DNA from: Lysobacter sp.
GTDB taxonomy: Bacteria; Pseudomonadota; Gammaproteobacteria; Xanthomonadales; Xanthomonadaceae
Direction of reading: 5' to 3'
Assembly (NCBI GenBank): GCA_027306995.1
Contig: DAHUXS010000012.1
Span: forward strand, 1-64,000
Length of the DNA: 64,000 bases
In this document: positions 26,329 through 43,100 of the stretch, piece after piece
Position numbering within the stretch: the stretch's first letter is position 1
How the letters are laid out: each line of letters begins with the position of its first letter
The notes under the pieces: model-generated
Databases searched by the model: none
Told to the model about the DNA's origin: nothing
Seen by the model: only the letters and a program-made list of their open reading frames with translations
Translations under genes and position numbers: made by a program

Positions 26329-27201
26329 TCAACCGAAAGCGTCGCGCAGTCCCTCGTAGGCTGCGTGTTGCGCCGGCGTCTGCGGAACCGGCGCCATGAT
26401 TTCCAGTTCGACGATCTGATCGCCCGGCGTCTGCCCGGGCAAGCCGCGACCGCGCAGTCGCAACTTCTTGCCGGCATCCGATCCCGCCGGAATCTTCAGC
26501 TCCACCGAACCGCCCAGCGTCGGCACGCTCATCACCGCGCCCAGCGCCGCCTGCCATGGCGTCAGCTCGAGCACGTACAGGATGTTGCGACCATCGACTT
26601 CGAAGTCGGGATGCGCCGCGTATTCGATTTCCAGCAACAGGTCGCCACCACTGCCGCCTTGTCCGGCGAGGCGGATCAACTGGCCGGGACGAATGCCCTT
26701 GGGAATGCGCACGTCCAGCGATTTCCCGTTCAAGCCGATGCGGATGCTGTTGCCGCCATAGACGGCCTCCAGCGGCACGCTCATCCGCGCACGCGTGGGG
26801 CCTGCAGGCTGCGGCCCGCGTGCGCCGCCACGACCGCGACCGAACATCTGCTCGAAGAAATCACTGAACCCGCCGCCACCCGCGCCACCGCCACCGGCGA
26901 AGATTTCGTCGAAATCGAAATCGCCCGGTGCGCCATGGAAACCGCCGCCCGCACCCGGCGGTTGCACATCGTCGCCAGGACGATAGCCGCGCGAGCGCAA
27001 CTGGTCGTAGGCCGCGCGCTTCTGCGGATCGCGCAGTGCCTCGTAGGCTTCGTTGACCGATTTGAACTTCTCTTCGGCGTCCGCTTCCTTGCTGACGTCG
27101 GGATGGTATTTGCGCGCCAGCCGCCGGTACGCCGACTTGATTTCCGATTCGCCGGCATTCGGCTCGACGCCGAGAATCTCGTAGTAATCCTTGAACTGCA
27201 T
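26329..27201 (-). CDS. cbpA: DnaJ-like co-chaperone CbpA
   Basis: J-domain protein of 290 aa without a zinc finger. The J domain has HPD at residues 33-35; a Gly/Phe-rich region (about 75-125) and two C-terminal beta-sandwich substrate domains follow, as in CbpA (type II Hsp40). It stimulates DnaK ATPase and may bind curved DNA. GGAGG lies before the ATG. It is divergent from the peroxiredoxin gene (81-base gap) and convergent with the receiver gene with no gap. Confidence 0.94.
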   Translation of the reverse strand: MQFKDYYEILGVEPNAGESEIKSAYRRLARKYHPDVSKEADAEEKFKSVNEAYEALRDPQKRAAYDQLRSRGYRPGDDVQPPGAGGGFHGAPGDFDFDEIFAGGGGAGGGGFSDFFEQMFGRGRGGARGPQPAGPTRARMSVPLEAVYGGNSIRIGLNGKSLDVRIPKGIRPGQLIRLAGQGGSGGDLLLEIEYAAHPDFEVDGRNILYVLELTPWQAALGAVMSVPTLGGSVELKIPAGSDAGKKLRLRGRGLPGQTPGDQIVELEIMAPVPQTPAQHAAYEGLRDAFG

Positions 27202-27282
27202 CGATCCTCCGGGTGGGCGGCCCGCTTAACGCGATTTTTCCGGCCTCAAGTCTACCCTGCCAGTTTTCCGACAGGCCAACCC

Positions 27283-27774
27283 ATGAGCATCCAGCCCGGC
27301 GATTCCATCCCCTCCATGTCGTTGCAGGTCGCCAGCGCGCAAGGCGCACAGGACCGCGATACCGCACAACTTTTTTCCGGCAAGCGCGTGGTGCTGTTCA
27401 GCGTGCCCGGCGCCTTCACCCCGACCTGTTCGGAACGCCACCTGCCCGGCTACGTGCAACACCACGACGATTTCGCGAAGCGCGGCATCGACGTCTATTG
27501 CCTGTCGGTCAACGACGCCTTCGTGATGCAGGCCTGGGGCGAATCGCAGCACGTTCCGGAAGGACTGCTGATGCTCGCCGACGGCAATGGCGCCTTCACC
27601 CGCGCACTCGGCCTCGAGATGGATGCCAGCCCGTTCGGCATGGGCGTGCGCGGCAAGCGCTTCGCCATCTATGCGGACAACGGCGTCGCCCGCGCGGTCG
27701 AAGTCGAGGCACCGGGCGAATTCCGCGTCTCCAGCGCCGAATCCATGTTGCAGACCATCGACGCCTTGTCCTAG
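27283..27774 (+). CDS. Prx5-type peroxiredoxin
   Basis: Thiol peroxidase of 163 aa that reduces H2O2 and alkyl hydroperoxides. The peroxidatic Cys49 is in VPGAFTPTCSERHLPGY, and a second Cys73 lies in DVYCLSVND. SVNDAFVMQAWG and GMGVRGKRFAIY are typical of the Prx5 group, which takes electrons from glutaredoxin or glutathione. ATG 27283 matches the family start. It has its own position between cbpA and cysK. Confidence 0.93.
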   Translation: MSIQPGDSIPSMSLQVASAQGAQDRDTAQLFSGKRVVLFSVPGAFTPTCSERHLPGYVQHHDDFAKRGIDVYCLSVNDAFVMQAWGESQHVPEGLLMLADGNGAFTRALGLEMDASPFGMGVRGKRFAIYADNGVARAVEVEAPGEFRVSSAESMLQTIDALS

Positions 27775-27833
27775 TCATCACCCCATCGCATAAGGACATG
27801 ACGACTGGTTCTGCGTTCCCCCGGGCATCGATG

Positions 27834-27862
27834 TTGTCCTGCATCATCGAGAGGCCTAGCAT
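27834..27862 (+). promoter_or_regulatory. Candidate cysK-cysE promoter
   Basis: TTGTCC (27834-27839), 17 bases, TAGCAT (27857-27862), 31 bases before the cysK ATG. GAGG at 27883-27886 is the ribosome site. Confidence 0.6.
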
Positions 27863-27892
27863 CACCCAAATACTTTCCCGACGAGGTCGGAC

Positions 27893-28819
27893 ATGACGAT
27901 CTATTCCGATGTCACCCAGCTGGTCGGCCGCACGCCGCTGGTCAGGATCAACCGCATCATCCAGAGCAAGGCCACGGTGCTGGCCAAGCTGGAGTTCTAC
28001 AACCCGGCGAAATCGGTGAAGGACCGCATCGGCGTCGCCATCATCGATGCCGCCGCCGCGAGTGGCGAACTCCAGCCCGGCGGCACGATCATCGAGGCGA
28101 CTTCCGGCAACACCGGCATCGCGCTGGCGATGGTCGGCGCGGCGCGTGGCTACAAGGTCGTGCTGACGATGCCCGATTCGATGAGCAAGGAGCGTCGTGC
28201 CCTGCTCCGCGCCTATGGCGCCGAACTGGTGCTGACGCCGGCCGCCGAAGGCATGCGCGGCGCGGTCGAACGTTCCGAAGCGATCGCCAAGGAACGCGGC
28301 GGCGTGCTGGCGCGCCAGTTCGCCAACGCGGCCAATCCGGCGATCCACCGCAAGACCACCGCCGAGGAAATCTGGAAGGACACCGATGGCCAGGTCGACA
28401 TCCTCGTCTCCGGCATCGGCACCGGCGGCACGATTACCGGTGTTGGCCAGGTGCTGAAGGAACGCAAGCCGTCGGTGAAGGTTTTCGGTGTGGAACCGGC
28501 GGAATCACCGATCCTCAACGGCGGCCAGCCCGGCCCGCACAAGATCCAGGGCCTCGGCGCAAACTTCGTGCCCGAGATCCTCGATCGCACCATCTACGAC
28601 AGCATCATCGACATCCCCGGCGACACGGCGGTGGAATGGGCACGTCGTGCCGCGAAGGAAGAAGGCCTGCTGGTCGGCATCTCGTCCGGTGCGGCACTCG
28701 CTGCCGCCAACCAGGTCGCGCAGCTGCCGGAAAGCGAAGGCAAGACGATCGTCGTCGTGATCCCGAGCTTCGGCGAACGTTACCTGTCCACCGTGCTGTT
28801 CGCCGACCTGCTCGACTGA
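27893..28819 (+). CDS. cysK: Cysteine synthase A
   Basis: PLP-dependent O-acetylserine sulfhydrylase (308 aa) making cysteine from O-acetylserine and sulfide. The PLP Lys43 is in [11 protein letters not shown], the substrate loop is [11 protein letters not shown], the phosphate loop is [12 protein letters not shown], and [11 protein letters not shown] is near the end. It lies two bases upstream of cysE, the gene for its substrate-producing partner, with which it normally forms the cysteine synthase complex. Confidence 0.96.
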   Translation: MTIYSDVTQLVGRTPLVRINRIIQSKATVLAKLEFYNPAKSVKDRIGVAIIDAAAASGELQPGGTIIEATSGNTGIALAMVGAARGYKVVLTMPDSMSKERRALLRAYGAELVLTPAAEGMRGAVERSEAIAKERGGVLARQFANAANPAIHRKTTAEEIWKDTDGQVDILVSGIGTGGTITGVGQVLKERKPSVKVFGVEPAESPILNGGQPGPHKIQGLGANFVPEILDRTIYDSIIDIPGDTAVEWARRAAKEEGLLVGISSGAALAAANQVAQLPESEGKTIVVVIPSFGERYLSTVLFADLLD

Positions 28820-28821
28820 AC

Positions 28822-29397
28822 GTGATCGAACGCGTCCGTGAAGATCTCGCGGCAGTGCTGTCGCGGGATCCCGCTGCAACATCGCGGTGGGTGCCGTTCT
28901 TCACCTCGTCCGGCCTGCACGCGCTGTGGCTGCATCGTTTCGCGCATCAGCTGTGGCAGGTCGACGCTTTGCGCTGGCCGGCGCGTTTCGTCGCCCTGTT
29001 CTCGCGCATGGTCACCGGCGTGGAAATCCATCCTGCCGCCAGGATCGGTCGTCGTGTCGTAATCGACCACGGCATGGGCGTGGTGATTGGTGAAACTGCG
29101 GAAATCGGCGACGACGTCCTGATCTATCACGGCGTCACGCTGGGCGGCACTGCCAATGCGCCGGTGAAGCGCCATCCCACCATCGGCGACCGCGTGCTGA
29201 TTGGCGCCGGGGCGAAGATCCTCGGACCGCTGACGATCGGCAACGACGCCCGGATCGGCGCGAATGCGGTTGTCGTCAGCGATGTCCCCGATCACGGTGT
29301 CGCGGTCGGCGTGCCGGCGAAGATCCGTGTTCCCGATGCCGTCGAATCCGCGGAACATGCCGATCCGTTGATCGACCCCGCGATGTGGTGGATCTGA
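28822..29397 (+). CDS. cysE: Serine O-acetyltransferase (short form)
   Basis: Left-handed beta-helix acetyltransferase (191 aa) making O-acetylserine from serine and acetyl-CoA. Catalytic pair in VVIDHGMGVVIGETAEIGDD, then IYHGVTLGGT and hexapeptide repeats. It is the short EpsC/SrpH-like form, without the longer N-terminal helical part of E. coli CysE (273 aa). The start is GTG at 28822, two bases after the cysK stop; no in-frame ATG fits. The C-terminal DPAMWWI ends in Ile, as expected for the tail that docks into CysK. Confidence 0.94.
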   Translation: MIERVREDLAAVLSRDPAATSRWVPFFTSSGLHALWLHRFAHQLWQVDALRWPARFVALFSRMVTGVEIHPAARIGRRVVIDHGMGVVIGETAEIGDDVLIYHGVTLGGTANAPVKRHPTIGDRVLIGAGAKILGPLTIGNDARIGANAVVVSDVPDHGVAVGVPAKIRVPDAVESAEHADPLIDPAMWWI

Positions 29398-29421
29398 CCA
29401 ATCCGTTTCGTCAGCGCACGC

Positions 29422-30420
29422 CTACAGCATCCCGATTTGCTTGAGCCAGAGCTCGACCAGTTCCGGCCATTTGCCGACGGGCTCATCTTTGCGGCGCAAG
29501 GCAAAAGCGTGTCCGCCCTTGGCAAAAAGATGAATCTCGGTTGGCACGCCGGCCTTATCCAGCGCCGTCGCATACATAAGACTGTTGCAGACTGGATCCA
29601 TGGCGTCATCCCACGTTTGTGCAATGAATGTGGGAGGCGCAGTCTCCTTCACAGGCAACCGTGGATCGAATGATCCGCCATTGCGGCATATATGCCCCGG
29701 ATAAAGCGCAATTGCAAAATCCGGTCGGCTGCTGATCTTGTCGATGGCGTCGACCGGACGATACGCCGGAGTCAGGATGTTGCTTGTCTGGGCGACCAGG
29801 TATCCGCCCGCCGACATTCCCAGTACACCGATGCGGTGCGGATTGATGCCGAGTTCCGCGGCTTTCGATCGGACCAGCCGGATTGTCCGCTGCGCGTCTT
29901 GCAAGGCGCGAGGAATATCAGGGGTGATTTGCCGTTTGGTCTTCGCGTCCCAGAAGTCGTCCCCACCGGGAACGCGATATTTGGAAACGATGCAGGTAAT
30001 TCCTCTTGTCGTCATCCAATCGCAAATCTCCGTACCTTCAAGCCCAATAAAGAGCTTCTGAAATCCGCCTCCTGGAAAGACGATCACGGCGGTGCCGGTA
30101 TTGCGCCCTTTTGCCGGCATGATCGTCATCGTTGGAACGGCGATGTTGAGGACGGCCTCCGAGTTTCCGCCGACCGCCCCGGGATCGTCATAAACCTGGA
30201 TGCTCTCCGCCGGCTGCGGCCTGAACGTGCCGTTGGGTGCACTCCCAGGCCAAATCCGCAATTGGGTCAAGCCGGGGCGCGGCTGCCATTCGCCTGGTTT
30301 GTCGATCGGCGATTTCTTTTCCGGCGAAGCAGGAATGCCCTTCGGCGTGGTCGCGCTTGAGGCCCCACACGCGGCATTGGCCAGCATCAAGACGGACAAA
30401 AGCATGATGCGAATATGCAT
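29422..30420 (-). CDS. Alpha/beta-hydrolase (esterase) lipoprotein of lower GC
   Basis: Predicted lipoprotein of 332 aa (lipobox ANAAC at about 14-18). Alpha/beta-hydrolase fold: oxyanion-hole motif FPGGGF, nucleophile Ser in GMSAGG, acid Asp in the WDDAMDP region and His in GGHAF near the end. It resembles xylan/acetyl esterase-like BD-FAE/Axe proteins; the substrate is unknown. Base composition is clearly lower than its neighbours: three 60-base rows counted by hand held 33, 33 and 28 G+C against 40 in a cysE row. It stands alone between cysE and gyrA, where many relatives of the gyrA neighbourhood carry other genes, which suggests acquisition. Confidence 0.85.
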   Translation of the reverse strand: MHIRIMLLSVLMLANAACGASSATTPKGIPASPEKKSPIDKPGEWQPRPGLTQLRIWPGSAPNGTFRPQPAESIQVYDDPGAVGGNSEAVLNIAVPTMTIMPAKGRNTGTAVIVFPGGGFQKLFIGLEGTEICDWMTTRGITCIVSKYRVPGGDDFWDAKTKRQITPDIPRALQDAQRTIRLVRSKAAELGINPHRIGVLGMSAGGYLVAQTSNILTPAYRPVDAIDKISSRPDFAIALYPGHICRNGGSFDPRLPVKETAPPTFIAQTWDDAMDPVCNSLMYATALDKAGVPTEIHLFAKGGHAFALRRKDEPVGKWPELVELWLKQIGML

Positions 30421-30487
30421 TCCAGGCGCCCTCGCTTTTTGTTGTGTCGAATCTAACGCTTACCGAGCAACTCCAACAAACGTCCAG

Positions 30488-30518
30488 TAAAAAAATAGGC
30501 GCCTTGCGGCGCCTATTT
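30488..30518 (-). terminator. Rho-independent terminator of gyrA
   Basis: An 11-base perfect stem (30493-30503 with 30508-30518) with a four-base loop. On the minus strand it is followed by a run of T. It lies four bases after the gyrA stop. Confidence 0.92.
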
Positions 30519-30521
30519 CGA

Positions 30522-33149
<2,628 letters not shown>

Positions 33150-33252
33150 CAGGCTTCCGCTGGGTTCGGGAAACCGCCTGCGCTCGCGCTGGAAAACGTC
33201 CCTTCCGGGGCACGTCCGGCGCGCCCACGGGCGGCATCAAATCAGACAGGAA

Positions 33253-33261
33253 ATTCTAGCA
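33253..33261 (-). promoter_or_regulatory. Candidate extended -10 promoter of gyrA
   Basis: On the minus strand, TGCTAGAAT matches an extended -10 element (TGn plus TAGAAT), 104 bases before the gyrA ATG in the 195-base mtnA-gyrA gap. No good -35 is seen. Confidence 0.5.
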
Positions 33262-33344
33262 TGAACGACGTCTGAAAGCACGCCGAATTTTACCGAAAAA
33301 TCAATTAGTTAGGTGCCATTTTCGAGGGAAATTCCGCGCTACTT

Positions 33345-34397
33345 TCAAGCGAACAGTTTCGCCATCGAAATCGCGTCCGGATGCTGCACCACACCACGCT
33401 CAGTCACGATCGCGGTGATGAGTTCATGCGGCGTCACGTCGAACACCGGATTCCACGCACCCACGCCTTCGGCGACCGTGCGTTCGCCGCGGAAACTGAG
33501 CAATTCGGCGGTATCGCGCTCTTCGATTTCGATCAGGTCACCGCTTGCGGTCGCCATGTCCACCGTCGATGACGGTGCGACGACCATGAAGCCGACGCCA
33601 TGGTGTTTCGCGGCGATCGCCAGCTGGTAGGTGCCGATCTTGTTCGCGGTGTCGCCATTGGCGCAAATGCGGTCGGCGCCGACGATCACCCATTGCACCT
33701 GCCCGGTCTTCATCAGGTGCGCGGCGGCGGAATCGGCGATCAGCGTCGCGTCGATGCCGTCTTCCTGCAGTTCCCACACCGTCAGCCGCGCGCCCTGGTT
33801 CCACGGACGCGTTTCCCCGGCGAACACCTTGGCGATATGTCCCTGCGCGACGCCGGCGCGGATCACGCCGAGCGCGGTGCCGAAGCCCGCGGTCGCCAGC
33901 GATCCGGTGTTGCAATGGGTGAGCACGCCACTGCCCGGGGCGATCAACGCCGCGCCCGATGCGCCCATGCCGCGGTTGGCGGCCAGGTCTTCCGTTTCGA
34001 TCGCCCGTGCTTCGCGTTCCAGCACATCGCGCCAATCCGGTCCGGCCGATGGCAACACGGCGCGCATCCGCGCCAGCGCCCAGGCGAGATTCACCGCGGT
34101 CGGTCGCGCGGTATTGAGTCGCGCCATCGCCGGTTCCAGCTTCGCCAATGCTTCTGCGCCATTCGCCGCATCGACATCGCGCGCCGCAAGCACCACGCCC
34201 CAGGCGGCGGCGATGCCGATCGCCGGCGCGCCGCGCACGATCAACGCATGAATCGCCTCGGCAACCTCATCGCTGCTGCGCGAGGTCACGTAAAGCGTGG
34301 CGAACGGCAGCTGGCGTTGGTCGAGCAATTCCAGCGCATCGCCGGTCCAGCGGATCGGACGGATGCGGTCGTAGCGTGCGTAATCGATGGTGTCCAT
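33345..34397 (-). CDS. mtnA: S-methyl-5-thioribose-1-phosphate isomerase
   Basis: Methionine-salvage enzyme (350 aa) that converts methylthioribose-1-phosphate to the ribulose form. Catalytic Cys162 in [13 protein letters not shown] and Asp242 in [20 protein letters not shown] fit the eIF2B-like isomerase family. ATG at 34397 gives the usual N-terminus (YDRIRPIRW); in-frame ATGs at 34406 and 34427 are less likely. The mtnA-gyrA order is also known from Pseudomonas. Confidence 0.96.
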   Translation of the reverse strand: MDTIDYARYDRIRPIRWTGDALELLDQRQLPFATLYVTSRSSDEVAEAIHALIVRGAPAIGIAAAWGVVLAARDVDAANGAEALAKLEPAMARLNTARPTAVNLAWALARMRAVLPSAGPDWRDVLEREARAIETEDLAANRGMGASGAALIAPGSGVLTHCNTGSLATAGFGTALGVIRAGVAQGHIAKVFAGETRPWNQGARLTVWELQEDGIDATLIADSAAAHLMKTGQVQWVIVGADRICANGDTANKIGTYQLAIAAKHHGVGFMVVAPSSTVDMATASGDLIEIEERDTAELLSFRGERTVAEGVGAWNPVFDVTPHELITAIVTERGVVQHPDAISMAKLFA

Positions 34398-34446
34398 GGC
34401 GGTCATTCTAGGCGACCGCCATGGCATTCCATATCGCGTGGCCGGA

Positions 34447-35220
34447 TCAGCGCCGGGTCACGAACTCGGCGCGGCAACCCTGGCTCACCCACACGCCACC
34501 ACGGGTCGCACCCCAGGTGCGGCCTTCGTCGCAGGCGTTGTTGGACAGCTTGCGCACCAGACGCACGCCGCGGCTGGTATCGGCATTGCAGAAGTTCTGG
34601 CGACCATTGGTGGATTCGCAACGGAAGGTTTGGCCGCTGTTGCCCCAGCCACCCTGGTTGTTCCAGTTGCCGCCATATCCAGTGGTGATGAACTCGGCGC
34701 GGCAGCCCTGAGTCACCCACACCCCACGACGATCCTGGCCCCAGGTGCGGCCTTCATCGCAGGCATTGCTGGAAATCTGGCGATACACGCGGACGCGACC
34801 ACCGCCGTTGACCTGGCAGTAATTCTGGCGGCCGTCGCGCGATTCGCAGACGAAACGCTGTCCGCTGTTGTTGCCGTAGCCACCATTTCCATAGCCGTTA
34901 TTGCCATAACCATTGTTGCCGTAACGGCCATCGCCCATGACGAATTCGGCGCGGCAACCGCCGCTGACCCAGACCCCATTGCGGTTGACGCCCCAGGTGC
35001 GTCCTTCGTCGCAGGCGCTATCGGACAACTGGCGCGTCAAACGCACGCCGTAACGGGTATCGATCTGGCACTGGTTGGTGCGGCCCTTGCTCGATTCGCA
35101 ACGGATCACCCCACCCTGCCCCTGGTTCCCGTAACCCGGATAGCCGGAGTACTGGGCATGGGCGGCGGGTGCCGCAAGCGCGAGCACGGCGAGCATCGGC
35201 AGTGAGCGATTCAAGGACAT
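34447..35220 (-). CDS. Secreted DUF3011 protein with three repeats
   Basis: Exported protein of 257 aa with a signal peptide ([16 protein letters not shown]) and three DUF3011 repeats of about 55 residues. Each has the frame C-ES...C......L.RQLS...C.EG.TWG...GVWV..GCRAEF, with four conserved Cys likely to form two disulfides. Repeats 1 and 2 are joined by a Gly/Asn/Tyr linker with NNGYG repeats. DUF3011 proteins are abundant in xanthomonads and of unknown function. A second protein of this type lies directly upstream on the same strand. Confidence 0.88.
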   Translation of the reverse strand: MSLNRSLPMLAVLALAAPAAHAQYSGYPGYGNQGQGGVIRCESSKGRTNQCQIDTRYGVRLTRQLSDSACDEGRTWGVNRNGVWVSGGCRAEFVMGDGRYGNNGYGNNGYGNGGYGNNSGQRFVCESRDGRQNYCQVNGGGRVRVYRQISSNACDEGRTWGQDRRGVWVTQGCRAEFITTGYGGNWNNQGGWGNSGQTFRCESTNGRQNFCNADTSRGVRLVRKLSNNACDEGRTWGATRGGVWVSQGCRAEFVTRR

Positions 35221-35335
35221 GACGGACTCCTGTTCATGATCGGGGAAGGCGGTTCGAATCTATCCGGCGTTTCCATAACCCAGGCCGAGCAAAACCGATT
35301 GTCGCTGCCGGTGTTGCCGCCTGTTCAGGACGACA

Positions 35336-36286
35336 TCACAGCACGTGGAAATCGGCACGGCAACCGTGGCTCACGTGCAGGCCATCGCTGCGCACATCCC
35401 AGTTCTTGCCCTCCACGCAGGGCGTGTTGGAACGCTGTTCCTGCACGCGCACGCGTGCTCCGGCCGGCAATGGGCAGATCGCTTCCTTGCCGTGGTTCGA
35501 TTCGCAGCGAAGCGCCTGCCCTGTCTGCCTGGGGTCGACATCGATGGTGAAGATGGCGCGGCAACCGCGCGAGACCCACACGCCATCGTCGTCGTAGTCC
35601 CAGGTTTTCCCCTTGCTGCAACCGAGATTAGACAACTGCTTGCTCAATACCACGCCACGACCGGTATCCACCGCGCAGGATTCACGCCCGCCATTGGTCG
35701 ATTCGCAACGGATGGTGCGCACCGGCGTGCCGGTGCTGGCGATGTCTCCCACCTGGAATTCGCCGCGGCAACCGCTCGACACCCAGATGCCGGTGGTATC
35801 CACGCCCCAGGTCTGTGAGCGGATGCATTGCGCATCGTTGGTGCGCTGGCGCGCCAGGCGAATGGTCTGGGTAACGTCGGCATCGCAATGCGCCCAACGC
35901 GACTGCCACGATTCGCAAACCACGAGGCCGCGTCGCGGTGGCAGCGTCGCCGGCGGTTTCGGCGCTGCGGCTGGCGCCGCCGGAGTCGTTTCCTGGGCGA
36001 TGGAAGCGGCAAGTTTGAAATCGCCGCGGCAACCATGGTCGACCCAGATGCCACCGTCATCGACGTCCCAATCCCGTCCGCGCACGCAGGTCGTCTTCGA
36101 GCGTTGGCGCAGCACTGTCACGGTCTTCCCGGCAACATCGGCCTTGCAGTGGACGCGCTCGTCTTTCTTGGTATCGCAGGCGACGACATCATTGCCGTGA
36201 CGCTTGAACCACGAACGCCAATCCACCTTGGCCTCCGGGCTTCCGGAAGCCGCACTGGCAAGAGCGATGGCGAGAACGAAGGACAT
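35336..36286 (-). CDS. DUF3011 protein with four repeats
   Basis: Probably exported (316 aa; hydrophobic MSFVLAIALASAASGS start). It contains four Cys-rich DUF3011 repeats (about residues 35-92, 118-178, 190-247 and 255-316), with an Ala/Pro linker after the first. The last repeat has lost the first Trp-Gly pattern (NWDVRSDGLHV) but keeps the cysteines. It lies 115 bases upstream of the three-repeat paralogue and in the same direction, suggesting tandem duplication followed by repeat gain or loss. Function unknown. Confidence 0.85.
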   Translation of the reverse strand: MSFVLAIALASAASGSPEAKVDWRSWFKRHGNDVVACDTKKDERVHCKADVAGKTVTVLRQRSKTTCVRGRDWDVDDGGIWVDHGCRGDFKLAASIAQETTPAAPAAAPKPPATLPPRRGLVVCESWQSRWAHCDADVTQTIRLARQRTNDAQCIRSQTWGVDTTGIWVSSGCRGEFQVGDIASTGTPVRTIRCESTNGGRESCAVDTGRGVVLSKQLSNLGCSKGKTWDYDDDGVWVSRGCRAIFTIDVDPRQTGQALRCESNHGKEAICPLPAGARVRVQEQRSNTPCVEGKNWDVRSDGLHVSHGCRADFHVL

Positions 36287-36342
36287 ATCGTCGAATCTAG
36301 CCTGCGACGCGTGACAAGGCGAGAAAGATCGATCGCATCGGT

Positions 36343-40114
<3,772 letters not shown>

Positions 40115-40191
40115 TGCGACTCCTCTTCGTCTTCAGCTGACGAGTGTAGGGCGAACAAGGCGACGCGGCCATGCCGCGCCGCTTGCCGGGT

Positions 40192-43100
40192 TCAGGCGAC
40201 GCCGGCCAGTCGGCTGGCTTCGGCAAGATCGACCGAGACCATGCGGCTGACGCCAGCCTCGCGCATGGTCACGCCGAGCATCTGCCGCGCCGCTTCCATC
40301 GTCGCTTTGTTGTGGGTGACGAACAGGAATTGCACGCTCTCGCTCATCTCGCTGACCATCGCGGTGAAGCGGCCGACGTTGGCTTCGTCGAGCGGCGCGT
40401 CCACTTCGTCCAGCAGGCAGAATGGCGCCGGATTCAGGCGGAAAATCGCGAACACCAGCGCGACCGCGGTCATCGCCTTCTCGCCGCCGGACAGCAGCGA
40501 GATGTTGGAAACGCGCTTGCCGGGCGGACGCGCCATGATCGCCACGCCAGTGTCGAGCAGGTCTTCGCCGGTCAGTTCGAGGTAGGCGTGGCCACCGCCG
40601 AACAGGCGCGGGTACAACTCCTGCACGCCGGCATTGACGCGATCGAAGGTGTCCTTGAAGCGGCCACGGGTCTCGCGGTCGATCTTGCGGATGGCGTCTT
40701 CCAGTGTTTCCAGCGCGGTGGTGAGGTCATTGTCCTGCGCGTCGAGGTATTCCTTGCGCTGGGCGGCCTCGGCGTGCTCTTGGATCGCGGCGAGATTGAC
40801 CGGCTCGAGACGACGCATGCGGGTCTCGAGGTCGGTCACGGTGCGTTCCCACGCCTGCACATCGGCGTCCTCTTGCAACGTATTGATGACGTCGTCGAGG
40901 ATGAAGCCGGCGCTGGTGACGGCGACGCGCAGCTGTTCTGCCGACAACGCAAGGGCTTGCTGGTCGAGCTTGCGCTGGCTGATCGCCTCGCGCTGGGTGA
41001 TCGAATGGCTGTCGCGCTGCTGGCGGGTCTGCTCGAATTCGCGCAGCTCGTTGTCGATCGACTCCAGCTTGGCGCGCGCGGCGGTCAGGCCCTGGTCGAC
41101 GCGGATGCGTTCGGCCAAGGCGGCCTGGCGTTGCTGGTCGAGCGCCTGCACCGGCGAATCGCCTTCGGCCAACTGGCCAACCAGTTCGCCCAGGCGCGTA
41201 TCGAGCTGGCCGCGCTGGCTGCCCATGCGATCCAGCGACTGCATCAGCGACGTCACCTGGGTGCGCTGGCTTTCCAGCGACAACTGCAATGCATGCAGGG
41301 CATCGCGCGATTCGCGCGCGGCCTGGCGCGCGTTGTCGCGCTGTTCGCCCAGCGTGCGGCGTTCGGAATCCAGTGCGGTGCGCGCCTGCTCCAGTCCGGC
41401 CATCTTGTCGACGGTCGATTCCAGGCGCGAGCGCGCCTCGCGAGTGCCGGCCTGCGCTTCTTCGCTCGCTTGCGCGATCTGCGCCAGTTCGGTTTCGATC
41501 GCGGCGATGCGGTCGCGGGCGTTCTGCAGGCGCCCCTGCTGGCTCTGCAAGCGACCCGCCAGTTCGGACACATTGCGATGCGCATGGTAGAGCGCGCGTT
41601 GCGCGTCCTCACGTTCCTGCTCGGCGGCAAGCGCACGATCGCGCGCGGACCCGATCTTCTGGTCGAGTTCGCGTTCACGCGCTTGCAAGGTTTCGATGTT
41701 CGAGCGCAGCGACTGGATCTCGCGTTCGCGCACCAGCGCGCCCTGCTTGGCCGCACCGGAGCGCACCACGCGCACCCAGCCCGGGCCGAGGCGTTCGCCG
41801 GCGCGGGTAATCACCGAAGCGCCCTCGCCCAGCGTCGCCAGCAGCGAACGCGCCTGGTCCAGCGTTTCGGCGACATGCAACTGCGCCAGCAGGCGACGGA
41901 TCGCCAGCGGGCCCTTCACGCGTGCGGCCAGCGAAGTGTCGGCGAACTCGCCGTTGCCGGCTTCTGGCGAGACCAGCGTCAAGCGACCTTCGCCAAGTTC
42001 GCCCAGCGCTTCCACCAGCGTTTCCGGCGATTCCACCAGCACGCCTTCGATCATCTGGCCGAGCGCGCCTTCGACGGCGGCTTCCCAACCTTCCTGCACG
42101 TCCAGCGTCTCGCCGACGCGACGCGCACTGTCGAGACCGTGCTTCTTCAGCCATTCGACCGCGGCGCCCTGCTCCTGGCCGAGCGCGGCGTTCTGCAAGG
42201 TTTCCAGCGACGACAGGCGACCACGCGCGGACTGCAGTTCCTTGCGCACGTCGGCCAGTTCGGTCTGCGCGTTGCGTTGTTCTTCCTGCAACTGCGTGAC
42301 CGCGGCCTTGCGGGTTTCAAGGTCCGTGGTGAGTCCATCCAGCGCCGACTTGTGGGTGTCATGACCCTGCTGCGCCTCGCTGTAGGCATTGGCCAGCGCA
42401 TCGAGATCGAGGCCGGAACGTTCGCCTTCCAGTTTTTCGCGACGGCGTTCGGCATCCAGCAACTGGCGGTCGAGGTAATCGACGCGCGTGCGTTCGACAT
42501 CGCCGGAACGCGCGGCTTCGCTCTGCTCGCGACTATGCGTATCCCAGCGCTGCTGCCAGTCGGCTAGCGCGGCGTCGGCGTCGCGCAGGGCCGCCTGCTT
42601 CGCCTCGTCTTCGGTCTTCAACGCGGACAGGCGCGGTTCGGATTCTTCCAGCGCGCCCTTCAACACCGTCAGCTTCTCGCCATCGCCGCTGATGTGTCCC
42701 ACCAGCTCATTGAGTGCGGCTTCGGCCTCGTCGCGGGCCTGCTGCAGGCGCGTCGACATTTCCTTCTGGTGCTGGATCTGCTGCTCGATGCGGGCCAGCG
42801 TGCCGCCGACTTCATAGACCTCGGCCTGCGCCTTGGCGTGGGCGTCGCTGGCTTCCTGGTGGCGAACGCGGCCGGTTTCGATCTGGCGTTCGGCTTCGCG
42901 CTGTTCAGCAACCAGCTGTTCCAGTCGCGTCTCGTCGCCGGCCAGCGCATGGCGATGCGCCTGCAACTGCACGTCGAGCGCGCGGAACTGCAACGCCTTC
43001 CATTCGGCGTCCTTGACCAGTTTTTCGCTCTGCAGCGTGGTGTACTGCTCGGCCTGCTTGGCTTGCCGCGCAAGATGCTGCAACTGCTTGCCGACTTCGT

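Noticed and set aside
27775-27892. Possible riboswitch or leader upstream of cysK
   Set aside because: Only a promoter and ribosome site are seen; there is no conserved riboswitch core or terminator-antiterminator pair.
29398-30521. Mobile element carrying the lower-GC esterase gene
   Set aside because: No transposase, terminal inverted repeats or target duplications were found at the edges.
34840-34940. Short tandem repeats that could suggest a CRISPR or satellite
   Set aside because: They encode the NNGYG linker of a DUF3011 protein in frame; units are too short and have no spacers.
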